Assembly (NCBI GenBank): GCA_021827885.1
Contig: JAKAUD010000008.1
Span: 1 to 6,361 of the forward strand
DNA length: 6,361 nt
Direction: 5' to 3'
Origin: Thermoplasmata archaeon
Lineage (GTDB): Archaea; Thermoplasmatota; Thermoplasmata; Thermoplasmatales; Thermoplasmataceae
The first letter of the stretch is position 1, and every line of letters begins with the position of its first letter. Below are positions 1-5,981 of this stretch, piece by piece. The notes beneath the pieces are model-generated. The model was not told where the DNA came from. It saw only the letters and a program-made list of their open reading frames with translations, and did not search any database. A program made the translations under genes and the position numbers.

Positions 1-2
1 TG

Positions 3-128
3 GTCAAAACATTAAATTACCAAGGCCAGTATGTACACAGATTTAGATTCAATAGTATGCGAAGGCAAATAAATAGAAGATTAACTAAAATACGTGAATA
101 TAATGATAGTGTACATGATTTGCTGTAA
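3..128 (+). pseudogene. 3' end of an unidentified gene, cut by window edge and probably by the IS
   Basis: A plus-strand frame is open from the first bases of the window for 41 codons and stops at TAA 126-128. The peptide is rich in Arg, Asn, Tyr and Gln (for example HRFRFNSMRRQINRRL) and reads like a basic alpha-helical protein segment, not chance translation. I do not recognise the family. The last five or six codons (from about 109) appear to lie inside the end of the neighbouring insertion sequence, so the natural C-terminus has probably been replaced by IS-derived residues. It may be the front portion of the gene whose tail lies at about 735-903, across the IS. That link is inference; the true start is outside the window. 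Confidence 0.4.
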
Positions 129-152
129 TTTCGAAAAGATCCTGTACATTTC
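109..152. repeat. Probable terminal region of the IS256-type element
   Basis: The 44 bases between the transposase stop codon and the apparent host sequence carry two TGTACA copies (110-115 and 143-148). IS256-family elements end with inverted repeats a few tens of bases beyond the transposase stop, so this is where the terminal repeat should be. The partner repeat at the other end is missing because the element is truncated near 730. The boundary could therefore not be confirmed by matching the two ends or by a target duplication. Confidence 0.35.
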
Positions 153-728
153 CTAATTCTCCTCCATATTAATATATCTTCTCCCCGTTCTCCACTCTTC
201 ATTTATGTCTATCATTATTGTCACAACAAGTCTCAGAAGAGACTGTTCTGATGGAATTGCCCTTATCTTTTTCTTCCTCCTCTTGAATTCCAGGTTAAGC
301 CTCTCCAGCACATTCGTTGTTCTCATTCTCTTCTGGCATGATTCACTGTACGCCTTGTAATTGTACAGTGAAGGGTACCATCTCCCGAGCATTTCAGATG
401 CCTTGTCCATGCCATCTTTAACAAGAATGTCCTGTCCCCTTGACACCAGTGATTCATTCTCCTGCGCCTGCTTTATGATCTGCATGACAGATGACTGCTT
501 CTTCTTCGGAGTTAGTTTCATCAGATTGCGCAGGAAATGCACATGGCAGAACTGCCATGCCGTGCCCAGGAAGAACCTTGTTTCGGATTCTTGTATGCCC
601 TTATGCCCATCAGATATTACAAACTCCATGCCCTTAAGCCCTCTGTTCTTCAGAACGTCAAAGAATGATTCCCATTCCATATCCATTTCTGAACCGCAGA
701 GCTTGCAGGATAGAATCTCCCTCCTCCT
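153..728 (-). pseudogene. IS256-family (mutator) transposase, N-terminally truncated
   Basis: This is the C-terminal half of a DDE transposase that moves an IS256-type insertion sequence. The first in-frame ATG is at 686, but recognisable transposase sequence continues upstream without a start (REILSCKLCGSE, then MDMEWESFF) to about 728, where an in-frame TGA sits at 729-731. Visible family marks are the second catalytic Asp in FVISDGHKGI, the following WQFCHVHFLRNL block, and the catalytic Glu in TTNVLERLNLEFKRR followed by the Pro-Ser-x-x-Ser-x-x-Arg-Leu tail. About 190 residues remain against roughly 400 in intact members. The N-terminal DNA-binding region and the first catalytic Asp are missing, so the protein cannot be active alone. 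The C-terminus is intact and ends at TAG 153-155. Confidence 0.88.
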
Positions 729-734
729 TCAAGT

Positions 735-903
735 ATTAGTGAAGGGGAAATATGGGCTATTTTCCACAAGGTTAAAGCTTCCTTCTCAACCCTTAATTGA
801 CACTTATGAGACGAGGAAAAATGAATACATGGAAACAAAGTTCAAGGAATTTGAAGAGAAACTGACAGGAGATCCAGGGATTCAAAAGATGGAATCCCAA
901 TGA
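735..903 (+). pseudogene. 3' remnant of an unidentified host gene beyond the IS junction
   Basis: From the IS junction (about 720-733) a plus-strand frame runs to TGA 901-903. It contains coding-like sequence, including YETRKNEYMETKFKEFEEKL, a charged probable helix near the C-terminus. The frame stays open leftwards through the IS, but there it is only the antisense of the transposase, so the real gene has lost its 5' end and promoter. The TGA overlaps the ATG of the zinc-ribbon gene (ATGA, 900-903). This suggests the two were an operon with coupled translation, or two domains of one function. No family is recognised. It could be the tail of the same gene whose front lies at 3-108, interrupted by the insertion sequence. 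Confidence 0.5.
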
Positions 904-1160
904 CTTGTGGGGAGTGTGATTATTCCTGGCAGTACCATGGTTTTCTGAGAATGGCCACATGTCCTAACTGCAATTACAAGGTATACATTGTAGAAAAGGA
1001 AGCTAGGTTAAATGGTTTTGATGCAAAATGTAACCATTGCAGCTATGTCTGGAGATTTACAGGTCAAGCAAAAAGAACAACATGTCCAAATTGTGAACAG
1101 AAAGTGGTCACTGAAAAGAATAAGGTCCCGGATTCTGATGATTCCAATGTAACCATTTGA
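900..1160 (+). CDS. Small protein with two tandem zinc ribbons
   Basis: An 86-residue protein consists almost entirely of two copies of one zinc-ribbon unit. Ribbon 1 uses C3, C6, C21 and C24; ribbon 2 uses C44, C47, C62 and C65. Both have spacing C-x2-C-x14-C-x2-C and share the pattern C-x2-C-x-Y-x-W...G...TCPNC, so an internal duplication is likely. Two aromatics (Tyr, Trp) after each first knuckle are also kept. Such ribbons in archaea usually bind nucleic acid or protein partners, but no specific role can be assigned. The start ATG overlaps the stop of the upstream remnant, and there is no good Shine-Dalgarno within 15 bases. Expression probably depended on the upstream gene, which is now broken, so this gene may be silent. 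The tail (73-86) is acidic and looks disordered. Confidence 0.75.
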   Translation: MTCGECDYSWQYHGFLRMATCPNCNYKVYIVEKEARLNGFDAKCNHCSYVWRFTGQAKRTTCPNCEQKVVTEKNKVPDSDDSNVTI

Positions 1161-1385
1161 AATGTGCTCAAGGACAAAAGAGGACGATGGAGGGACACTC
1201 CAATTTTACCCACAATATACTGAATCTCTGAACAATTCTGTCCTGTTTTTCCACCACTTCTAACTTTTTCATGTATTATATAGATAAGATAGTATGATGG
1301 AGCCTCCTGTTTTGAAGCATTTCTTTAGTTCAAAAAAATCCAATCTCTTATAATCAAAACAAGGACACTCTATCCTTTGTATGGA
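1161..1385. other. Intergenic interval with T-runs and a second TATA-like site
   Basis: No convincing gene is seen. T-runs at about 1243-1248 and 1264-1268 could end transcription of the zinc-ribbon gene. A TATA-like stretch (about 1273-1282) precedes a 19-codon ORF starting at ATG 1294, which is probably chance. The 8-mer GGACACTC occurs near 1193 and again near 1372. The second copy lies inside a weak AAGGA/TCCTT inverted repeat just before the thermopsin promoter. Confidence 0.35.
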
Positions 1386-1400
1386 AAAAATATATATTTA
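1386..1400 (+). promoter_or_regulatory. TATA box of the thermopsin gene
   Basis: An A-run followed by TATATATTTA is centred about 25 bases before ATG 1418. In archaea transcription starts about 24-27 bases after the TATA centre, so the mRNA should begin at or next to the ATG (leaderless). There is no Shine-Dalgarno between the box and the ATG, which agrees with this. Confidence 0.7.
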
Positions 1401-1417
1401 CAACTTATACAACTCTA

Positions 1418-3499
1418 ATGAAAAAAAATGAGAAAAAGTCAGGCAAAGTTTTCTTGATGAGTCTGCTTATTGCCATTTTCATGATTCTAAGCGCAATCAG
1501 CGGTCTTACTGTAAATTTTGAAAAGAAGGTTTCTGACCATCCCAATAGTTCGGTTACCTCACTAACAACTAAGCTACTTATGCCGGGAAATAAAATTCAG
1601 AATGTAATGGGAGTAGACCCTCTAAATTATTATTCCAATGAACCGGCACCAATGGGACTTGCCGATTATGGCGTTATTAATCCGGGGATATTTGAGACTA
1701 CTTACGCATATAACACTACATCCTTCCTTGGTGGTGCAAGTATCAATTCACTCATTACTGGTAGTAACAATACTACGATAAACCAACAAATGACCTTCCA
1801 ATTTAACATAAACCTAGCATTTTACAATGGTGTAAATTTGTATGTGTATTGGGTCCAAGACGTAGCTTTTATCAACACATCTACGAATCAGATATTCTTC
1901 ATAGATAATATTTGGAACATGAGTGGTTCTTCAGCCAATATGTTAAATTCAACTTTTACCGGAAATGGCACCATTGGAGATTCTTCCGGAACGTACTTCT
2001 ATTATGATTCTGCAAACTCATCTTTACCTGGCAATTTTGTGAATCTAAAGTATCCCTCTAATGTGCAATTTATGATGAATAGTACTGTAAGCGGCGGGGT
2101 GCCGCAAGTCAACTTCATGTATAACGATGGGTATGGCTGGGTGACTTATGATAATGTATTATTCTCATTTGTCACTAACCTGTCAGGAGATCTAGGGTTC
2201 GTTGTAGATGGTCAAGCAACAGAACCTGATGGTTACAGTCCATATGATGCCGAGCTGACTCTCGGGGGGCCAGGCGGTGGTTCAACAACTACAGATCTCC
2301 AATCTAATGTAAATTTAACAATACAGTACTGGAATGGCCATAATTACCAAGAGATTTCCAATGCCTTCAACTTCGGAAGCCACACTGCCGAAACAATCGG
2401 AAATGTGATATCTAACTCGTATTATTTCACCTATACGGGCAATCTATTCGAAGAGGTAACAGCAGGATCTGGCGGGAGCCTTCAGCAGGTCTACACTAGT
2501 TCAGATATTGCTCTTCTAAACATTTCAATGCCGTTATCGTCTGGTACAGTCTACGTTAATGGTAGTGCGCATTCCTTTGTTGGAGGGGACATAAATCTAA
2601 CACTGGGGCCAGGGAGCTACAGCGTAGAGATTTACAGTAATTCTTTGCTTTACAAGTCTATGACCGTTAACCTAACTGCAGGAGAATATCTCCCATTGGA
2701 AGTTGCGGAAAGCTTGGTCACATTTACCGCAGCAGGGCTTCCCCAAAACACAGTATGGTGGGTAAATCTCACAGGCCAGGCATATTCCTCATCAACGAAC
2801 ACAATCAGTTTGTATGAACAAAATGGAACTTATTCTTACACTCTTTCAACAGATAACAAGAACTATGCTCCAAGCAATCCAAATGGGATTTTCGTGGTCT
2901 CTGGAAGTGCAGTTCCTCAAAATGCGGTTTTTGCTCCGGTTCTTTATAACGTAACTATCAAGGAAATTGGCCTCTCTTCTGGAATGAGTTGGTCCGTTAC
3001 ATCTGGCAGTACAACACAAACTTCTAAGAACACCACCATAAGCTTCAAAGAAATGAATGGTACCTACACACTTTCTGTTTCTAATTTGACATCTTACTAT
3101 ACCAATGATTACAGTATTACGGCAACTGTTAATGGAAAGAATGTAACCGAAACAGTGAATTTTCTTCATTATGCCTACATAACTGGAACTTTGTCCCCTG
3201 GAAATGCCATTTTGAAGATCAATGGAAAGACTGTAAGCGTAAGTGGAGGTGCCTTCAACATTTCTGTGGTAGCCGGAAATTATACGGTTACATCGAATGA
3301 GAATGGATACACGAGTTACAGTAACAACTTTACTTTATCAGCTGGCGGTGTCAAAACACTCAACATCACTTTGAATAGCAATTCACCTAATAACTCAAAT
3401 CCAATTTCCCCTGAATTAAAGTACATTGCGATAGGAGCCATAATTATAGTTGTTGCAGGCCTTGGTGGATTTGGAATAATTAGAATGAGGAGAAAGTGA
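1418..3499 (+). CDS. Thermopsin-family secreted acid protease, membrane-anchored
   Basis: This 693-residue protein belongs to the thermopsin family (peptidase A5), pepstatin-insensitive acid proteases of thermoacidophilic archaea that act outside the cell at low pH and high temperature. In order it shows: a signal peptide or signal anchor (residues 10-30, VFLMSLLIAIFMILSAISGL); the thermopsin domain (about 65-330) with the hallmark EPAPMGLADYGV (75-86) and the Gly-rich LTLGGPGGGSTT (281-292); a PEGA-like beta module (about 365-430); two related modules containing NGTYSYT and NGTYTLS (about 432-585); a further PEGA-like module (about 586-652); a Ser/Asn/Pro linker; and a C-terminal transmembrane helix (668-688) followed by RMRRK. 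Many N-x-S/T sequons fit an N-glycosylated outer-surface protein. The start is fixed by the TATA box 25 bases upstream. Thermopsin itself is much shorter, so the beta modules are an extension, probably holding the catalytic domain away from the membrane. Catalytic residues are not certain in this family, so activity cannot be read off. Confidence 0.88.
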   Translation: MKKNEKKSGKVFLMSLLIAIFMILSAISGLTVNFEKKVSDHPNSSVTSLTTKLLMPGNKIQNVMGVDPLNYYSNEPAPMGLADYGVINPGIFETTYAYNTTSFLGGASINSLITGSNNTTINQQMTFQFNINLAFYNGVNLYVYWVQDVAFINTSTNQIFFIDNIWNMSGSSANMLNSTFTGNGTIGDSSGTYFYYDSANSSLPGNFVNLKYPSNVQFMMNSTVSGGVPQVNFMYNDGYGWVTYDNVLFSFVTNLSGDLGFVVDGQATEPDGYSPYDAELTLGGPGGGSTTTDLQSNVNLTIQYWNGHNYQEISNAFNFGSHTAETIGNVISNSYYFTYTGNLFEEVTAGSGGSLQQVYTSSDIALLNISMPLSSGTVYVNGSAHSFVGGDINLTLGPGSYSVEIYSNSLLYKSMTVNLTAGEYLPLEVAESLVTFTAAGLPQNTVWWVNLTGQAYSSSTNTISLYEQNGTYSYTLSTDNKNYAPSNPNGIFVVSGSAVPQNAVFAPVLYNVTIKEIGLSSGMSWSVTSGSTTQTSKNTTISFKEMNGTYTLSVSNLTSYYTNDYSITATVNGKNVTETVNFLHYAYITGTLSPGNAILKINGKTVSVSGGAFNISVVAGNYTVTSNENGYTSYSNNFTLSAGGVKTLNITLNSNSPNNSNPISPELKYIAIGAIIIVVAGLGGFGIIRMRRK

Positions 3500-3521
3500 G
3501 CTTTCGTTCTTTAAAATCCCC

Positions 3522-3541
3522 TATTTTTTAATTTTTTTTTA
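3522..3541 (+). terminator. Poly-T terminator after the thermopsin gene
   Basis: Runs of six T (3524-3529) and nine T (3532-3540) lie 22-41 bases past the stop codon. Archaeal RNA polymerase stops at such T-tracts without needing a hairpin, and none is seen. Confidence 0.65.
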
Positions 3542-3780
3542 CTTATGTTAACTTTTACGCCAAAACTTAACGCCCTTTATATACCAACATTCAGGTTCTC
3601 AAAGGCCAGTTTATAAATGGACGGAGAAAAACCATTAAGTCTTGGCACAAACTTAACACTCATTTTGAAGGCCATTGTCAGATCATCGGAATGGGAGATC
3701 CTCAGAGACAGTCTGGACATCAACTTGAAACGGATCTGCAAATTCCTCCTGATTACTGTGAAAATACCACACTGGAATTT
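3542..3780. other. Interval without an accepted gene; possible gene remnant
   Basis: A TATA-like stretch (about 3576-3584) is followed by ATG 3617 and a 98-codon ORF to 3913. That ORF runs out of frame over the TATA box and first 98 bases of the AbrB-DUF488 gene, so I do not accept it as a gene. A different plus frame is open from after TAA 3568-3570 to TAA 3781-3783 and reads more like protein (for example HCQIIGMGDPQRQSG and QIPPDYCENTTLEF), but it has no start codon near its beginning. The stretch 3620-3780 also has few stops on the minus strand. The simplest reading is a decayed piece of an unidentified gene. Confidence 0.3.
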
Positions 3781-3796
3781 TAAATATATAAATATT
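3780..3796 (+). promoter_or_regulatory. TATA box of the AbrB-DUF488 operon
   Basis: The sequence TAAATATATAAATATT is centred about 28 bases before ATG 3816, predicting a transcript start a few bases before the ATG. The box is itself an imperfect dyad (AATAT/ATATT). Because the first gene encodes an AbrB-type DNA-binding domain, self-repression at this site is possible, but the sequence does not prove it. Confidence 0.65.
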
Positions 3797-3815
3797 CTTA
3801 TAACACCGAGTTATA

Positions 3816-4415
3816 ATGACTTTAATGGGTCTCAGAAATGTCAGAAACGAACGAACATTGATAAGGCAAGGCGGGACCTACATGGTTTCTCTGCCAAAAG
3901 ATTACTTAATTGATCTCGGGTGGAAAACTGGTGACAGGATTCTTGTGGAGAGGCGAGAAAATTCTGTAACGCTGAATAGATCGGATAAACCCAAAATATT
4001 CTCATTGGGATACGAAGGGAAGAAAAGGGACAACTTTATTGATCTACTTGATGACAATAAGATCACGGAGTTAGTTGACGTGAGAAATCACGCATTTAGC
4101 TGGAACAAAGATTTTTCAATGAAAGGCCTGAGTGAAAGTTTGGCGACCTCCGGAATAAGGTATGTCAACTTGCCTAGACTTGGAGCTCCGAAAGAAATAA
4201 GGGTGGAAATTAAGGAAAATAATGATCCTGAGAAATTTTTCCTTGAATATTCGGTATGGTTGAAGTCAAATACGCCATACCTTGATCTCCTTGACGTTTT
4301 GGCAAGGCAGAAAAGGACAGCAATGATGTGTTTGGAAGCCGATTATAGAAATTGTCATAGGAAAATTCTTGGTGAGAAGTTGCAGGAAAGGGGCTACGAG
4401 GTTATTCAGTTATGA
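3816..4415 (+). CDS. AbrB/SpoVT domain fused to a DUF488 domain
   Basis: The 199-residue protein has two parts. Residues 12-54 form an AbrB/SpoVT swapped-hairpin domain (RTLIRQGGTYMVSLPKDYL, then GWKTGDRILVERRENSVTL), a dimeric DNA-binding fold common in archaeal regulators and antitoxins. Residues 59-199 are a DUF488 domain: FSLGYEGK at its start, ELVDVR (85-90), an FSWNKDFS loop, the RLG turn (121-123), and the C-terminal CLEADYRNCHR (172-182), which is the family's Cys-Glu...Cys-His-Arg signature. DUF488 has no established biochemical activity that I know of; its conserved polar residues suggest an enzyme. Start 3816 is chosen from the TATA spacing; ATG 3825 is possible. The gene overlaps the next by ATGA, so the two are cotranscribed and probably work together. 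The AbrB fusion could tether the DUF488 domain to DNA or regulate the operon. Confidence 0.85.
   Translation: MTLMGLRNVRNERTLIRQGGTYMVSLPKDYLIDLGWKTGDRILVERRENSVTLNRSDKPKIFSLGYEGKKRDNFIDLLDDNKITELVDVRNHAFSWNKDFSMKGLSESLATSGIRYVNLPRLGAPKEIRVEIKENNDPEKFFLEYSVWLKSNTPYLDLLDVLARQKRTAMMCLEADYRNCHRKILGEKLQERGYEVIQL
4398..4402 (+). promoter_or_regulatory. Shine-Dalgarno for the second gene of the operon
   Basis: GAGGT lies nine bases before ATG 4412, inside the 3' end of the AbrB-DUF488 gene. The distal gene thus has a standard ribosome site, in contrast to the leaderless first gene. This supports ATG 4412 as the start. Confidence 0.6.
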
Positions 4416-5185
4416 CCTATGAGAAGAAGACTGTATTCCTCACAGTAAAGGCTTATCCAGAGAAGAGTAAGAAATATGGGGCGTGTGTCTGTACGGCAGG
4501 CATAACAGAGTTAGGTGAGATGATAAGATTGTACCCTATTCCATTTGAGACGTTCAGAGGAGGGAAGAATATCCCCAAGTATTCCTGGATTTCCGTCGAT
4601 TGTGAGAAAGCCTCGGAGTATCTAAACAGAAAGGAAAGTTATCGTGTTAGATATGAAACTATACAAATCCTGAGCCATATCGACACTGGTTATGACAAGT
4701 CGTGGAACGAGAGGAATAGAATTGTTCTTCCTGTAATATCTGAGTCACTGGAGGATCTGGAGAAACGTGCCAATCTTGACAATACCTCCCTGGGTTTGAT
4801 TAAGCCTAGACAAATAACTGATTTGACTATTGATGAGAAAGAAGGTGCTGATGAACAGGAAAGCGAAATTATCAGGGAAATTCAGATGACACTTGAAGGA
4901 GAAAGCCGAACACAGTTGGAAGATATTGAGTATAATTTCAGGTACCATTTCCTTTGTTCTAATCCGGATTGTAACGGGCACAACATAATGTGTGAAGATT
5001 GGGAAATGCTGGAGTCCTGGAGAAGCTGGAAACGCAAGTATCCTAACAGAGAGATTTTGGTTGAAAAGTTTAGAGACAAATATCTCCACGAGATGGGTAA
5101 AAAGGATCTATATTTTTTTGTTGGAACTCATTCTCGATTCAATACCTGGTTGATAATTGGACTATATTATCCACCGCTTAGTTGA
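4412..5185 (+). CDS. Unrecognised protein paired with the DUF488 gene, possible zinc site
   Basis: This 257-residue soluble protein has no transmembrane segment and no signal peptide. I cannot name its family. Three blocks look conserved in character. The N-terminal block (residues 7-62) contains KAYPEKSKKYGACVCTAG, then IRLYPIPFETF, then PKYSWI. The middle is a charged, probably coiled or linker region (about 110-172). The C-terminal block holds a Cys/His cluster C182-x4-C187-x2-H190-x3-C194, which could bind zinc, followed by conserved-looking Trp and Arg residues and DLYFFVGTHSRFNTWLIIGLYYPP (232-255). The start is supported by a Shine-Dalgarno and by ATGA overlap with the DUF488 gene, which implies coupled expression and shared function. 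A nucleic-acid-related role is plausible from the zinc-like cluster and the AbrB-bearing partner, but that is inference. The CDS ends at TGA 5183-5185. Confidence 0.8.
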   Translation: MTYEKKTVFLTVKAYPEKSKKYGACVCTAGITELGEMIRLYPIPFETFRGGKNIPKYSWISVDCEKASEYLNRKESYRVRYETIQILSHIDTGYDKSWNERNRIVLPVISESLEDLEKRANLDNTSLGLIKPRQITDLTIDEKEGADEQESEIIREIQMTLEGESRTQLEDIEYNFRYHFLCSNPDCNGHNIMCEDWEMLESWRSWKRKYPNREILVEKFRDKYLHEMGKKDLYFFVGTHSRFNTWLIIGLYYPPLS

Positions 5186-5201
5186 TGTCTTTGCAGAGAC
5201 A
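5186..5201 (+). terminator. Small hairpin immediately after the operon stop
   Basis: TGTCT and AGACA can pair around a six-base loop directly after the TGA. The stem is only five base pairs and no T-run follows closely, so it may protect the mRNA end or mean nothing. Confidence 0.25.
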
Positions 5202-5254
5202 ATGATCATCTACCCATTGGGGGTTTATAAATTAGAGTTTAGATTGACATCTGA

Positions 5255-5265
5255 ACAATATTTAA
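5255..5265 (+). promoter_or_regulatory. TATA box of the serine recombinase gene
   Basis: ACAATATTTAA is centred about 24 bases before ATG 5284, again predicting a leaderless transcript. It supports 5284 as the true start of the recombinase, upstream of the internal stop codon, and so shows that the TGA lies inside the gene and not before it. A second AT-rich stretch (TTTATAAATTA, 5224-5234) is further away. Confidence 0.55.
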
Positions 5266-5283
5266 GTCAGCACACAATCGAAA

Positions 5284-5898
5284 ATGATGATTGTTGGCTT
5301 ACATGCTTGAGTATCCACCAAGGATAAGGAACAGAATCCAGAGAACCAGCTCTTACAATTGAGAGAATACTGCATAGTTAAGAACTGGAACTACAGGGAA
5401 TATGTTGATTTCGCCTCAGGTGCGAGGAAAGATCGCCCTGGCCTGAAATCAGTTATGAACGATCTCAATGAGCTTGATGGAATCCTCGTGCTTCACCTGG
5501 ACAGATTTGGCAGGTCACTGCAGAATCTCCTGGAGAATCTCAATGTAATAAGGTCAAAGGGGAAATTCTTTGAGGCCGTGGACCAAGGTCTCAAGATCTC
5601 TGAGAAAAAGGATCCAATGAACGACTTCATGCTGGCTATCCTTGGAGCTGCAGCTGAGTTTGAAAAGGAACTGAATTCAGAGAGGGTCCGGGATGGCATG
5701 GCAAGGGCAAGGAATGAGAATAAGAAAATTGGAAGGCCAGTGATTCTGGAGAAAAGAGGGGTGGATGCATCATTCATCATGGAATTGAAAAGAGACGGCA
5801 GGTCCGTCAGGGAGATCTCTCAGCTGGTTGGTATCAAGAGATCAACTCTCCATGGGATCCTCAAATCTCTGTCCGAAAAACCTACCCCTGAAAACTAA
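5284..5898 (+). pseudogene. Serine recombinase (resolvase/invertase type) with internal TGA
   Basis: Read from ATG 5284 this would be a 204-residue small serine recombinase. It would cut DNA through a serine, then strand-exchange in resolution, inversion or transposition. The N-terminus reads MMIVGLHA-stop-VSTKDKEQNPENQ. Intact relatives have (Y)ARVST there, so TGA 5308-5310 replaces the catalytic Arg codon two residues before the nucleophilic Ser; a single C-to-T change of CGA would explain it. The preceding Tyr is also His. Everything downstream is intact: YVDFASG...DRPGLK, the DRFGR motif (about 73-77), the long helix AAAEFEKELNSERVRDGM, the KKIGRP hinge and a C-terminal helix-turn-helix (about 170-194, RSVREISQLVGIKRSTLHGI). 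Restart at TTG 5359 would give 179 residues without the catalytic Ser. The C-terminal helix-turn-helix argues against the IS607 class, which has it at the N-terminus. No partner recombination sites were identified. Confidence 0.85.
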
Positions 5899-5902
5899 CC
5901 TG

Positions 5903-5916
5903 TTTATTTATATACC
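5903..5916 (+). promoter_or_regulatory. TATA box ahead of a small ORF
   Basis: TTTATTTATATACC is centred about 24 bases before ATG 5934, the same geometry as the other promoters in this window. Something therefore seems to be transcribed from about 5934, whether a small protein gene, a decayed gene or an RNA. Confidence 0.5.
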
Positions 5917-5933
5917 CCCTTCCCATGATTTTA

Positions 5934-5981
5934 ATGTCCGAAAAGGAAATCTTTGTTGGACAGGTGAACAGAATGCCATGA
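5934..5981 (+). CDS. 15-codon ORF at the predicted transcript start
   Basis: ATG 5934 sits where the TATA box predicts the RNA to begin, and the frame encodes MSEKEIFVGQVNRMP before TGA 5979-5981. The stop overlaps the ATG of the next ORF (ATGA, 5978-5981). It could be a leader peptide, or the start of a longer gene broken by a frameshift into the next frame. No homolog is recognised. Confidence 0.25.
   Translation: MSEKEIFVGQVNRMP

Noticed and set aside
361..730. Plus-strand open frame antisense to the transposase, continuous with the tail ending at 903
   Set aside because: It is the complement of recognisable IS256 transposase sequence; only the part beyond the junction looks like independent coding sequence.
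1294..1353. 19-codon ORF (MMEPPVLKHFF...) after a TATA-like site
   Set aside because: Too short, no family resemblance that I can support, and the TATA spacing places the transcript start after the ATG.
2846..3169. Minus-strand ORF inside the thermopsin gene
   Set aside because: It lies entirely within a well-supported gene and has no motif or promoter; a shadow frame.
3617..3913. 98-codon ORF after a TATA-like stretch
   Set aside because: It overlaps the promoter and first 98 bases of the AbrB-DUF488 gene in another frame, has no recognisable motif, and its latter half has poor composition.
4745..5089. Minus-strand ORFs within the DUF488 partner gene
   Set aside because: They are shadows of a gene supported by operon overlap and a Shine-Dalgarno.
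5284..5360. Possible C/D-box sRNA because ATGATGA occurs at 5284-5290
   Set aside because: No D box (CTGA) at suitable distance, and the site is explained by the recombinase start codon.
5493..5780. Minus-strand ORF within the recombinase
   Set aside because: It is antisense to conserved recombinase motifs; a shadow frame.
5284..5898. IS607-type transposase (serine recombinase that accompanies TnpB)
   Set aside because: IS607 transposases carry the helix-turn-helix at the N-terminus; here it is C-terminal, and no tnpB follows.
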